Part shown: positions 34,823-46,699 of the stretch, one piece after another
How positions within the stretch are numbered: the stretch's first letter is position 1
How the letters are laid out: each line of letters starts with the position of its first letter
NCBI GenBank assembly: GCA_013180625.2
Contig: SNVD02000510.1
Coordinates: forward strand, 1 to 64,000
Origin: Boswellia sacra
Lineage: Eukaryota > Streptophyta > Magnoliopsida > Sapindales > Burseraceae
Reading direction: 5' to 3'
DNA length: 64,000 bases
Position numbers and translations under genes: made by a program
The notes under the pieces: model-generated
What the model saw: the letters and a program-made list of their open reading frames with translations, nothing else
Databases searched by the model: none
Told to the model about the DNA's origin: nothing

Positions 34823-37800
34823 CTAGGCTTATAAAGTATTTAAAAATTGATTTCTTAAGTTTGTCATCACGACCAAGTTGAATCTATAAGGTTTACCTAA
34901 TGTATATATGACAAGGTATTATTCTCTTCATCCAACTTAAGGGAGATAAATATCTTAGAAACCTATAAATTAAATCATAGGTGGTTAAAGAATAAATCTC
35001 AAAAATGAATTTTAAGTGTTATATTGAGAGTTTGTAGATTAAGCTCCTAGATTATGAAAATTCTCGATTTTAGTTCATTAAAATTTTCATCCCTAACAAT
35101 GAGCTTCATTTGTTAATCTCTCACCAAAGGCAAGAATGTCACTTGTCAAAAAATGATTTTTCATATTTGATACAAATTTTCCTATATTATAAGTTCTTTG
35201 TCATTACCATAATGTTCTAAATAGAAGTTAACAGGTGGCAAAATATTTTAATCTATAACTAACTTTAGCTTGAAGTATGAAGAGCTATATCGATTGATGA
35301 GATTAACCAATATAACTTATTTATAATATCTATGGTTTCCAAAATTACTGAAGAATAGATTTAATGATATACAGGTTTTTGACTAAATTTAGATGGCCCA
35401 AATTAAATAAAAATCAAGAAAAACAAGATAAATAAGATGGGCGTTGCTTCTATATCAGCGTTCTTGTAGAAAAGAGAAAATTGTTATCATTAGACGCGTT
35501 AGTGGGGGTTGCCAACATGTCCACTCCGATGCTTAAGTTACTGACTAGAAATAAGTATTTGGGCAAGAATTTGACTATTTTAGTTGAGTTTAGTAAGCAT
35601 CCCTTGAGCTTCCTTTTATAGAAGTATATACACGTGTTGAGCTAGCCTTAAGCTAGAACATGGGCAGCAAGTGGCTATTAGCTACCAAAAGATCACAGGT
35701 GGACGTGCAAGTGTCCATGAAATAAGGAAAATAAGACTTATGTCGTAGGTGTTTCCATGTTTGTCATGTAAGCTATTTGGGCTTATTCCTAGTTTTATGA
35801 GGTCTCAAGTAATGGCTCATGGCTTGTGCATCGAGTAGCATCGGTTATATGCAAGCTCTATGCACATACAAAGAGAAAAAGAGATCGATCTTTACTCAAG
35901 CTAACGTTTATTAAATAAACCACCAAATCAAAGATAATAATTATCAATAAAATAGGTGATGCACTGAAAAATAATAAGTTCCTAAACTGCTTGTAGAGAT
36001 AAGACTCATACAATAAATGTTGTAACATTTTTAAATTTAGATGGATGCCAGTTTGGATGATTTTTCCTCATCAAAATCCTTAACTTTTGTGGAAAATGAA
36101 TATCTTATTATTTCTTGTATGTAAATGCGACTCAGAGTAAACAAATAAAGAATCGATGACAAATTAAGACATGACTAACTCCAAATAACCCTAAAGACAT
36201 GGAAACTAAAATAAAACAAGACATAAAACAAACTTAAGACAAAGTGTACATACTTGATGTGGCAAGTTTTTGCTTATTAGTTACTCTTTGGCTCATTCAT
36301 TTTAATATTTTGTGAGAATCATTTTGAGAAGCATTTTGGGATGCAAACCTTCTATCGTCAAGCTATTGCATTGAATTAATTGGAAGCTATAGCATCGAAC
36401 CTCTTTTTGTTGGATGGTTGGTTGCCAACTTGAGCTTAAAGTTGATTGCTAAACGCTCTATTTTTTGGGATTTTGTCTTTCGCTTACTCCTTTAACTAGA
36501 AAGAAACATTTTTTATGATTCTTCTTAGCCCTTTGAGCTTTCTTGAAACAAGTTCCTTCATATCACATGAAGCATGTTCTCTCGGGATATTGGAATTTAG
36601 TCTATGGATACAATGGAAATTGTTAGAAGTTAGAAAATCTTAAAGAAGGAATCACTACAAGAAAAAAAGGCTATGACAACAGGGTTTTCGCAACGCGCGC
36701 TTATGCACGTTGCCATTGATGTCTACGGCAACACGCATTGCGTGTTGCTGAAACTCTATTACTCTTTGTCTTTCAGCAACGCGCAATGTACGTTGCAATT
36801 GATGTCTACAACAACACGCATTGTGTGTTGCTGAAACTTTTTTACTCCGTCTTTTAGCAACACGCAATGCGCGTTGCCAAAAGATTTTCTGCAACATGCA
36901 AAATCACTTTTCGCAACATGCATGCGTGCGTTGCTAAAAGTGAAGGACTTTTCGCAGTAGCAAGAACGGCAACATGCTTCTGCGCGTTGCGAAAACGCTT
37001 TAGCAACACAAAATGCGCGTTGCCATAGCCCATTTTTCTTGTAGTGAATCTTACCTCATTTTTCATTACAAGAACAGTTTGGATATTCTTGGAATTGAAC
37101 ATTCAATATTAACGGCTTGATATTGGAAAGCATGTTTCTTTGGGAAGCAAAATCCTTTTGTCATGGAAAACTGATTTCTTTTGGGAAACTATTGAGGATT
37201 AGAATTTGAAGGTTCCTCTACAGAAGCTACTGTATTTTTATGAAGGCAAGTTATTCTAGGGGGAAGTTGCAATATGGTGTTTCCTTTCATTGATATGTTG
37301 CTAATTTGGTAGTGTTGTAGAGGCTTGAGTATCTGGTTCCAAAATCTTTAAGATGTCTGTACTATGAGGTTGCATCAGATTTTACCATCTTATTCGCTTT
37401 CCTTAGGAAATCCCTTGGAACGGAGGAAGTTGGCTTTCCAAGAATTGGTCATGATGTTGCTTATTCACCTATATAATTTGATTGCAGATTTGATGTTGGA
37501 CTGAGCAACAGGCTGGCAACATCAATGGTTCTACCATTTTGTAGGAAACTATGCTTGGTTCCTAAACCTTTGGGATGCTTGGAATGTGGTAGAGAGTTAG
37601 GTTCCTCTGTAATTTTCGGTTTCTTACCCTTGTCATGGGTTTTTAGTCCTCTCTCTCACTTTCCCTTGGAAGGATACTGAGAAGCTTTCCGCAATTCTTT
37701 CTCAAGCTCTTTAATTCTGTGTTTCATGAGCTCGAATGGAGAATCTGGTCCTTTTTCCTTTCTTGGTGGACTTTAGGATATTGGAATTGAGGAGGTGAGG

Positions 37801-40800
37801 CTGACATGGATAGCTCATGACATCATTACAACACCTCTAGGATTTCCTTTCTTGGATTTCGTTGCATGGTTGCTACACCAGTGGTGTGTGTTGGTTACAT
37901 GTTGCTTTCCTTGGTGGTTTCAACCACGAGGATTAACTGAAATTGATGCTAACTAAGCTGTCAATGTTCTAATCATTGGGTAATTGATGATCGTTTCCCA
38001 CAAATGGTGCCAAAATATTTGTGACTAAATTTGGATGGCCCAAATTTAACACAAATTAGGGGGAAAAAAAAGAAGAAAAGTTAGATGGGCGTTGGTCCTA
38101 CATTAGCTCTCCTACCAAAGTGAGAAAACTACTATCGTTAGTAGTGCCAGCGAGGGTTGCCAGCGTTTTAACTTTGATGCTCAAGTCAGTGGCCAAAAAT
38201 GAGTATTAGGACAATAATTTTGCTATTTTAGCTGAGTTTAGTAAGAGTCCCTTGAGCTTCTTTATTTAGAAGTATATACAGGAGTTGAGCTAGCCTTAAA
38301 CTAGAACATGAGCAACAAGTGGTTATTAACTGCTAATAGATCATGGCTGGACAGTAAGTGTCAATGAAATGAGGAAAATCCTGTTTGTGTGTCTGTTTTG
38401 GGTGTTTCCCATGTTTGCCATGCGAGCTAGTGGGGTTAATCCCTGATTTTGAAGATCCCAACTAATGGCTCATGTCCTATGTGCCAAGTTTCCTCGATTA
38501 TGTGCAAGTTGTGTGCACATGTTGATGTGTCTTTCACTTGGTCTCTGATGGCTTGAATCTCTCGCCGGGTTGAGCTTCCTATACTGGTTGGAAGTTGGCG
38601 GATATATTATGTGTTCTTTTTTGTTCCATGTGTTTTTGTTTTCAAAATGATTTGAAAAATGAATTTCTATGATTTAGAGAATGTATTTTAAGTAAAAGAT
38701 ATGCGTTTGGAAATGAATTCGTAAAATACAAATTTGGAAATGGTTTTAAGAATATGTGTTTGAAAATGAATTCTTGAGCTGATATTTTTGAAAACAAGAT
38801 ATGTGTTTAGAAATGAATCATGGACATCAAATTTTGGAAACAAAAATATAAAATGGAGAGAGAAGAAGAAAATAGAAGACAAAAACAGAGAGAGAAGAGT
38901 TAGGGAGGGATGAATTTGAACTCCGAAAATGTTAAAAACAATATTTTGTCAAAACATATTACAAAAATAGAAAAGAACATGTTTTACAAGAATTCTGTAC
39001 TCCGAAAATGGAAAATGGCGTTTAGAAAACAAGAAACAACAGAGCCTAATGACTTGTTTGACTATTTATGTTTTCAGGGCTTTTGGATTTGGATTGGGTT
39101 TTGGGCTTTTTGGAAATTATCACCAACAATACAGATTTGGAAAAGGAAGTAATAAAAACATTTTATCAAATAGTCAAATAAACAAAAACTACAAGCTAAA
39201 CAAATAGTTCTTATTTAAATTCATAATTTCTTTTAAAAATTATCCATTATATATGTAAATAGATGTAGATACACACTGCATGTAACATTTAAATTTTAAA
39301 TGTAGTATATAAAATAAGTAGCTTTAAATTTTAATTAACACGTCATAAAATCATATAATAAATCTTTCTAAATAAAAATTTTATAGTATTAAATTGGAAA
39401 CAAGTTAAACTTTGTAGGGTTAGTGGTAAAAGGAATGCGTCATAGGATATCTTTTGTACTCATATATGCAAAAATTTATGGCTTAACTCTTCATTTTAAC
39501 TTAACTTAAAGGCATATTGTAATACGCATAGATTTTTATTTGTTTCGGGAAAGATTGCATATAAATTACTATTAGAAGAATAATTCTAGATATACAACAA
39601 ACTTACTATATCAAACTCATACAATCTGACTTGGCACAAAGTCATTGGAATAGGTCTGACTTTATTTATTAAAAAATCTTTAATTTTCTTTTCATTTTTA
39701 CCCATGCAATGAATTTGTGCCACATATTAGTTATATAGATTTGGTTGTTTGGGTTGCTAGTATTTGTAGAACTACTTTTATTAGACATGGCCGGTGGTTT
39801 CATCTAAATTTAGAGCTATTTTGTGAAATTTATTGCTTTTTCATTTGTCCTTTGATAAATATCTGCAGCTTCGCTAATGTGAGAAAAAATCTTAGCAGCG
39901 AAGATCTAGCTTGATTAGACATCAAAAGTTAGCAAATTTCTTTATATATATATATTTGCTTAATTAGATACTTTTAGAATCCCATTCTTTTTATAATTAC
40001 CTCAATTTGCGCTATTTGTTTTACAAGACTGTAGACATAATATATGTAGCCTACATTGTGCTAACAAGAGAATTTTAGACCCTTACATATAGCCCACATC
40101 AGCCAAGAAATGTCAAAAATATTCAAGCACTATTCACAATTAACTATGCTCCTAGCTTAATACATGTCTAACAAATACACACACTAATTTATTAATATAA
40201 ATTTATGACAAAAAATTACATTTAATACTTTTAAACATCAATCATCTCAATTATTGAATTTTGTGAATTTATGATTAAAAATTTATGTCTAGTTTTATGT
40301 AAAAAAAATTGTGTCAAAAGATCTGTTCTCTATATATTTATATGTATGTATGTATTTATAATTCAAAACTTAAAGCAAACCTGGATAGATGGGAAGAAAA
40401 GAAGGTAACAACCAAAATTCTGGAGGCATTGGGTTACATCCCGCCCAATCGTACACTCCAAGTATCTACAAAAGAGAGTCAGATTTGAATGATGTTATTA
40501 ATTTTTCCTGTTTGTCACATGACAGTAACGACAAGCTCCATTATATCTCCCTTATTTACATGTTTTTTTTTTTTTTCCAATTAGATCTTTTATAACGACT
40601 GGCCTTACAAAAAGTTATCTAAAATTTTTTGTCAACCCCCTTAGAAAAAAAATTTCTAGCTACGCCACTGGAGCAAAAGTACCCTTTTATAATAGGATAA
40701 TCTCACTAAGTATTTTAACGGTACATGTTAAAATTGTATAATTTATGTATTCTTGTTAAAAATATCATTAATTATATCACCTCAAAATTTATGTTTTTAT

Positions 40801-42634
40801 TAGAAAGTTAATTTAATATAAAAAATTTTGAGATCTTAATCTTTGAATTTAGAACTCGCGATTAAGACTACGTTTTAGTTTTGAATAGGGGTGACTACGT
40901 TTTAGTTTTGAATAGGGGTAATTCTATTTGCCCCTTGAGGTTAGGCCTAAAAAAATGGAGGACCTTAGTTTTCTGAAATCTAATATTACCCCCTGAGGTT
41001 ACTGTAGTACCGTTAGATTTAACGGAAAATGCATTAAACCGTTAAATTTAATGGAAAATGCTACTGTTTATTAGCGTTAAGTTACTATTTAATACATTTT
41101 CCGTTAAATCTAACGGTGCTACAGTACGTCAGGGGGTAATCTTAGATTTCAGAAAACTGAGGTCCTCAATTTTTTTAGGCTTAACCTCAGGGGACAGATT
41201 GAAAATATCCCTTTTGAATATACTCCATCATTTTCTTTTTCTTAAACGTACTGACTCATGTCAGTTTTAAATTATTATTATTATTATTATTATTTAAAAT
41301 AGCTTGTGGTTTAGGGGTCAACTGGGTCCCTAAACAATTTAGATATGTTGAAGGTCACCAATAATTCGGGGCTTTTAAAGAATTAAATTCAACATGCATG
41401 CCCTGATCCCTACATGTTAATTTCGCCAGACTTTTAAAAAGTTTCTTTTAAATCGAACGAATTTTTAACAGTAAATATAATCAAATACCGCAAGCCAAGT
41501 CTTTCCCCAAGATGCTATAGCTGTTGCACCACCGTGGTCCAGAATCCACTTTCGTGCTCTTTCACAAGCATCATTTTCGCCACCATTTGGTCCTTCTCCA
41601 AGTAGACGCATGGCTACGTAGTTAAAAACAGTACAAAACATTGTGCTGTGGCCCTTAATATGTAGTCCCCACCCACCATCTTCATTCTGTAATATAATGT
41701 AACCGTAAGTAAAATACTAATACAAAACCTTTTGCACGGCAGTCGACACAATTTATGTGCGTTCCTGATGATAATTAACAATAACATTTATTAATTAAAC
41801 AACTAAAAGAGTAGCTAACTATAACAATTATTTTAAATAATGATAATTTTTTTATATATATACAATGTTATTGTGAATTTGTTATATTTGAAAAGGCTTT
41901 TTAAGCGTTATATATGGTTTGTTCATTCAAATGTTACCGATTAAATACAATTTATGCACGTACCTGATGATAGTATATGTATCGAAGCATCTCTTTTCGG
42001 TGTTCAGCAGTGAATACAACGTTAAGACGTCCAGTAATATAAAGACACATGACCTGAAAATAATTATTTATTAATTTTTTAAATGAAGCTTAGAATGATA
42101 ACCATGTACATATATTTTTTATGATAATAAGAAAATAAGTGCAGGATGAGTAAATAATATTTACAAATGGAGTATGGTAAAACATTGGGCCAGAATTATC
42201 AGCAGGCCAGTGGCCATCGCTAGCTTGCAAAGCTGAAAAGAAGTGGACTGCCCTTCTCAGTGCAGTTGTGGCAGTTTCATATGTGATTTCTTCTCCATCC
42301 TCAACCTTTACTTGTGGAATTGTCTGTTTGAATTTCTTCTCCCTGAGAAACTAAAGTTGAAAAGAATTTAAGAGTTAGAAGAGTTAATGAAGAGTATATG
42401 TAGATTTTAAAAGCTAGCCATTTGATCTAATACCTGCAGTCGCCAAATGAGGTCTGAACCAGGCTTGACCTGAAAGCGATTATTGTAGAAATTTTGGCGT
42501 GCCTCTTCTACCTCAGCTCGCTCTTCAGATGAGCCTGCATCGGGATCAAACTCCCATGTTTGCCTTCCAAAAAAGTTGTTTGTGCTGAATGCGTATGGGT
42601 CATTCCTATTCTCCCCAAACTTAAGTCTCCACAT
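30807..42634 (-). CDS. Oxidosqualene cyclase (triterpene synthase), complete, 18 exons, 761 residues
   Basis: Cyclises 2,3-oxidosqualene to a triterpene at the ER membrane. Exons, 5' to 3' on minus: 42434-42634, 42165-42350, 41964-42053, 41489-41686, 40381-40465, 34059-34225, 33732-33920, 33530-33643, 33317-33436, 33091-33213, 32881-32979, 32435-32491, 32308-32354, 32075-32218, 31800-31977, 31391-31471, 31157-31240, 30807-30929. All introns are GT..AG and phases agree; the sum is 762 codons including TAG. Starts [16 protein letters not shown] motifs: QASDGHW (about 109), QNEDGGW (159), QMPDGSW and QSDDGGWG. Catalytic DCTAE with Asp about 484. LLCYCR at about 256-261 has Leu where beta-amyrin synthases have Trp (MWCYCR); lupeol synthases have Leu. 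The QSFGSQ motif reads NSFGSQ. Length is normal for the family. No stops or shifts found. The product is probably of the lupeol/mixed-amyrin clade, which is inference. Introns 4 and 5 carry transposons. Confidence 0.96.
34774..34820. repeat. (TA)n microsatellite in intron 5 of the cyclase gene
   Basis: About 23 uninterrupted TA units. Confidence 0.95.
35377..35866 (-). repeat. Left (3') LTR of the intron-5 element
   Basis: About 490 bp; clearly but not closely similar to 38020-38519, so an old insertion. Confidence 0.68.
36653..37046. mobile_element. CACTA-type MITE, 394 bp, nested in the intron-5 LTR element
   Basis: Starts CACTACAAGAAAAAAAGG, ends CCATTTTTCTTGTAGTG, flanked by AAT on both sides (36650-36652, 37047-37049). 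The interior is built of repeated GCAACGCGC and TTGCC motifs in both orientations, a third subterminal motif type distinct from the two large CACTA elements. No coding. Confidence 0.9.
38020..38519 (-). repeat. Right (5') LTR of the intron-5 element
   Basis: About 500 bp, adjoining the primer-site-like sequence at 37995-38012. Confidence 0.68.
40861..40914. repeat. 27-bp tandem duplication
   Basis: ACTACGTTTTAGTTTTGAAT followed by AGGGGT occurs twice head-to-tail at the left edge of the MULE-type MITE. Confidence 0.7.
40915..41211. mobile_element. Mutator-type MITE, 297 bp, in cyclase intron 4
   Basis: A 9-bp duplication TTTTGAATA flanks it (40906-40914 and 41212-41220), the size expected for Mutator-like elements. 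Inverted repeats run for over 100 bp: CCCCTTGAGGTTAGGCCTAA at the left against the complement TTAGGCTTAACCTCAGGGG at the right. The whole element is almost one long hairpin and shows GTTAGATTTAACGGAAAATG in both arms. Confidence 0.85.
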
Positions 42635-42735
42635 TCTGAGTACTTCTCAAGCAATTATACAGATATGGTGACGGATGTGGGTGCACACACATATACGTAT
42701 AATCATGAATCTAACACAACTTGAGAATAACAAAT

Positions 42736-42942
42736 GTTATATTCAATTTCAACCGTCAAAAGTGTATTGATCTAATGACTCAAAATTTTAGTATAGATTT
42801 GTGTCAAAAAATGGTGCCGCTGAACCTAATCCATACATGTTAGATTCAATCTCAACCGTTGCAAGTATATTGATCCAATGATTCAAAATTTAAGTATGAA
42901 TTTGTGTGAAAAAAAAAAGTGGTATCATTGAACCTAAACCTA
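42736..42942. repeat. 103-bp tandem duplication upstream of the cyclase start codon
   Basis: Two diverged copies begin GTTATATTCAATTTCAACCG (42736) and GTTAGATTCAATCTCAACCG (42839), 100-310 bp upstream of the ATG on the minus strand. It lies in the promoter/5' UTR zone. No certain TATA box was fixed. Confidence 0.75.
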
Positions 42943-43435
42943 TATATATAAATATATATGACAAATTCCACTAGTAACTCCGAGATTCGCTAAATGACCC
43001 TACCATAAATAGGTCATGTTCAAATGGTTATCTAAATTTAAAATGACTTGGATATGGTTTACTCCTCTGCCCGTCTTTCCCCTCAGATAATCTCCCCCAC
43101 TCTCTCTCTTTCTACTTGTCTCATGCTCTTCATTCTCTCCATTCGGCTCACTCCTCTGTTCATTGTGTGCTGATTTTGCTTTTAGTTGTTGGTAATTATG
43201 GTGGTGAGTGTGTGAGCTATTGGCAATTATGGTTGTGGGTCTTTCTAGGAGTTGTTACCGGGTAAGTGCAAATGGTCAATGTAAGGCTTGACGTCGAGGA
43301 CTTGCAGTTTTGATTAGTTATGGTGAGCAGCAAGTGGTGAAGGCAAGTCTGACTCTGATGACAACCCTTTTGATTGTTCTCTTTTTTATTAGTTAATCAG
43401 ATTATTTTTATGGTTTATATAATTTTTATAAATTG

Positions 43436-43471
<36 letters not shown>

Positions 43472-46400
43472 TTATATATTTGTTAATGACAGGCAAATTT
43501 TATTAAACTTTTACTTTAGATAGAGCGAAATTCTTTAAAGCAGATAAAATCACGCAATTATATTGATTTGAAACAATTAAAAAAGTAAAAGTGTTTATTG
43601 GATTAAAAAATGGATATATTTATTTATTTGGATAGAAATACCTATTTACCCTTGGTTTCATCAAAACTAACATAGCCCATTTAACATGAAGGTTATTTTA
43701 CGCTTTTTTTTTCCTTCTTTTTGGTTTCATGTAACTTGTGAAATTTGCCGAGTCTTCTATAAAAAAGACAAAGAAAAGGAAAAATAAAATATGTCTAGAG
43801 GAGTTAAATTGAACAATCTCCAATTTTCAGAAGTTAGATGTATCATAATCATTGATGAAAAAAAAAAAAATTGCACGACGCAATTGAATATGCATCAAAA
43901 TCACGAGAGAATCTGTGGTGCCTCCGCTACATTGCAGCATCCCCAGTCAATAGGCGCCTTATCTGTGTAGTGGAGGCACCCAAATCTCTCTCCGAAATCA
44001 AAAGTGAACCAACAAAGTTGAAAAGACTTAAATACTTGTCTAGGAGAAGAAAAATATTCCACTTTAAAATAAACCAAATCCAGTGATAAATCACTGGAAT
44101 AACCAAAAAATCTCTCAAAACAATAAGAAAAGCCTAACTCGCCATTAGGAAACAAAGCTAGCATTCTACAGGGACTCTGGGATCAACTACAAAATACTCA
44201 AATGTGAGTGGATGCCAATTATTTGACTAGAAGGTTTCCTAAGTTCATATTAGATATAGTTACCTTAATTCTGCTCGGTATATACCAAGTTGGGATATAA
44301 ATTTATAAATACAGAATTATTATTTAAATTCTCAGTCAATTTTGCTTTTTTAGTCATGACAATATCAATCAAGTAATGGAGTTAATTGAATGCACAACTA
44401 TTTTTCTTTGCTTAGTTGTCAAGATATGATATAAATTATGAGTCCTAACTCCTAAATTTAAGATCTCCATCAATAGCTTTCATATTCTGGTGAAATGTAT
44501 AGCATGATCACAACATCCATCAACCAATTAATTAATGAAGTAATTAAATTCACCTACTAAAATATTACTCTGTGTTTTGGACCACTCATAGGCTTGGTCA
44601 TTTAAGGGTGCCACCGAGTTTTCTTTTATTAAGTTGGTGGTTTTAGGCGCGAATGTGGTAGACTTCTTTATTGTATTTTTTTATTATTACAATTCTTAAA
44701 GCGTTATCTTTTGTAAATTGAAATTACAAGCAATAAATTGATACCATAGTGAAAATTGCAAGACCAAAGTAACATTTTATGTCTCGATCATTTAACATCC
44801 AGCTCCAAATTTTGACAAAAACGTCCACTTCAATAAATTGGAATTTTGCTTTTTTTCATAATCCCAAGGCTTCATAGCATCCATATAAATTACATATTAG
44901 TTTCAGAGGAATCAATATCCATATAAAGTACATAATACTATTTTTCTATTTTTTTTGTGTCATAACAATCGCAATTAAATATTTGATGGAGTCAGTTGAA
45001 CGGCCAACTAATTTTGTTTGATTAGTTTCAATTTTTAGTACACGTAAATTGAAGGGTCTCCGTCAATTAATATATTGTCGAGACATCAATAGCTTCACAA
45101 TTGAAAGGCCGTTCAATTCACTCCACTCGATCAGTTAATTAAGACGCATAACCTCGACCACAAACAATTGTTAATTAAGCAAAACAATGAGCTTAATGGA
45201 AAGATGCTTCACAAAACAAGTTCAAGTAAATAATCATCAACTTGAACTATTATTCGACTTGAGCTCACTGCATTCATTAGCTTAGCTCATAAATCATTGG
45301 AAGAGGTTCAAAATTGACTTTCTTCACTTCTAATACTTATTTTAATTTGAATCTGAGAATTTTTGTTAGTATATATACTCACGTCGTAAAAAAATTAATA
45401 AAGTATGTCAAACATTTGTATATATATATATATAATGTCTTTATATATCCAATAATTCCAATTGGTTGTGCCCAGTACAAAAATGGGGAATTGACATTCA
45501 CAACCCCGTTAGATATTGATAGTAACACTGGCCTCCCCGCTGTTTTGATAAAAATAAAAATAAATGGAAGATAAAAACCAACGATATTGTTGCCTTCTTC
45601 CTCTTGCCTTCACCTCTGTTAAATACTTGTTTCTCTTGTTTTCCTTTCTTATATATACCTAACACTTTAACTTACATGCTATATTTTTTTTTTCAAGACT
45701 CGGAAAATTAAAGTGAAGAATATCATTTTCTGATGCTTAGACTGCTCACTGGACCAAATCAGTTCAATTTATGATCATATCCATCGCATTCCAATAACTG
45801 GCACCAACAATCTTCAATTATTATTATGAAGCTTCACATGCAGGTGGATATGATGGATTGTCCCAATTGCAACTTTTTCTTTCTCCTACTTTTGGTTTAA
45901 TCTCTATTTTATTATATGTAACTTTCAAGCATCAATTTTTGGTCAATCTAAATTACCCATATTTGAATCTATTACTAGTGGGTAATGTTCACAAAAAAAA
46001 AAAAAAAAAATGCAAGTCTTTCATGATATGAAATATGAAATATATAATATAAAGTACTACTCTTGCATATATAACCAATTGCCTACAGATTCCTTCCCAA
46101 ATCTTAAATCTTTTATGTGAAAATAATTTTTCAAACTAGTGTATATATATATATATATATACAAACATTTATTCTGCTGGCTGTTAGATACAAGTTTCTT
46201 CGTATTACAAGAGTGAAAAGTGATAATATTTAAGTGGAAGAGGACAATTAAAGTAGATTTCAGTTTAGAATAAGTGAACAAGAGAAGACTATCAATATCT
46301 AACGGGCGTGTGATTAGTGGTAATACCTGCTATGAATGAAAATCCCCAACTGGATTTCTGACAAAAACATGGGTTGGTTTGCTTTTCCAAGAGTAAATTG

Positions 46401-46528
46401 AAAGAATAAAAAGATAAAGCAATGCTATTGTTGATGCATGGATTTTACAAGTTTGTGTCCTCACAGGGTACTATCTGCTTTGATTCGGAGCCCGCACAAT
46501 TTTGTTTTGAAAATGGCTCTCGTTGGTA
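42943..46528. other. Intergenic, no gene recognised
   Basis: AT-rich with an (AT)n run at about 43436-43462. A weak open frame exists at 43871-44086 (plus) and 43901-44164 (minus); neither resembles a known family. Around 45400-45433 is a TA-rich stretch. Confidence 0.5.
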
Positions 46529-46690
46529 GGGACGGCAATTGTACCCGGGCTGAGCCTCATACCTAGCTCCCCGACCTAGCAACACCCTGCAGAATTACTT
46601 AGAATTTCGGGGATTTAGGTTGGGGATGGGGAGGGGAATGCCAAGGAAAGGCTAGGGCTGGGCGGGGGGCAAGGATCATGCTCTTTGGCA
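46529..46690. repeat. GC-rich repeat end beginning TAGGGACGGCAATTG
   Basis: A GC-rich island in AT-rich DNA starting TAGGGACGGCAATTGTACCC. Its first 30 bases resemble the complement of 58310-58345. It is probably the terminal part of a transposon family present twice in the window; the other end and a target duplication were not found. Confidence 0.45.
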
Positions 46691-46699
46691 TGGACCTAG

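Larger units (their letters stand above)
35377..38519 (-). mobile_element. Non-coding LTR retrotransposon (LARD/TRIM-like) in cyclase intron 5
   Basis: Two diverged direct repeats (35377-35866 and 38020-38519) share GACTAAATTT.GATGGCCCAA, GATGGGCGTTG, GAGTTTAGTAAG and TTGAGCTAGCCTTAA. Next to the right copy at 37995-38012 is CCCACAAATGGTGCCA, a tRNA-like 3' end. It places the primer site, and so the 5' LTR, on the right: the element points to the minus strand. The 2.1-kb interior has no coding region and is interrupted by a CACTA MITE. I found no clear target duplication; the outer ends are approximate. Confidence 0.7.
34226..40380 (-). other. Intron 5 of the cyclase gene, 6.2 kb, transposon-filled
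   Basis: Donor and acceptor are intact. Inside: a (TA)n tract, a non-coding LTR element (35377-38519) and a nested CACTA MITE. The remaining 38520-40380 and 34226-35376 are AT-rich without recognised content. The other introns are mostly 70-550 bp, except intron 4 (about 1 kb). Confidence 0.85.

Noticed and set aside
36655..37102. Cys/Arg/His-rich minus-strand open frames
   Set aside because: They arise from the GCAACGCGC repeats of the CACTA MITE and are not proteins.
30807..42634. Biosynthetic gene cluster around the triterpene synthase
   Set aside because: No cytochrome P450, glycosyltransferase or acyltransferase is visible within the window; only transposons and pseudogenes flank it.
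43871..44164. Overlapping open frames on both strands
   Set aside because: No recognisable domain, and each is a mirror of the other; kept as unassigned intergenic.
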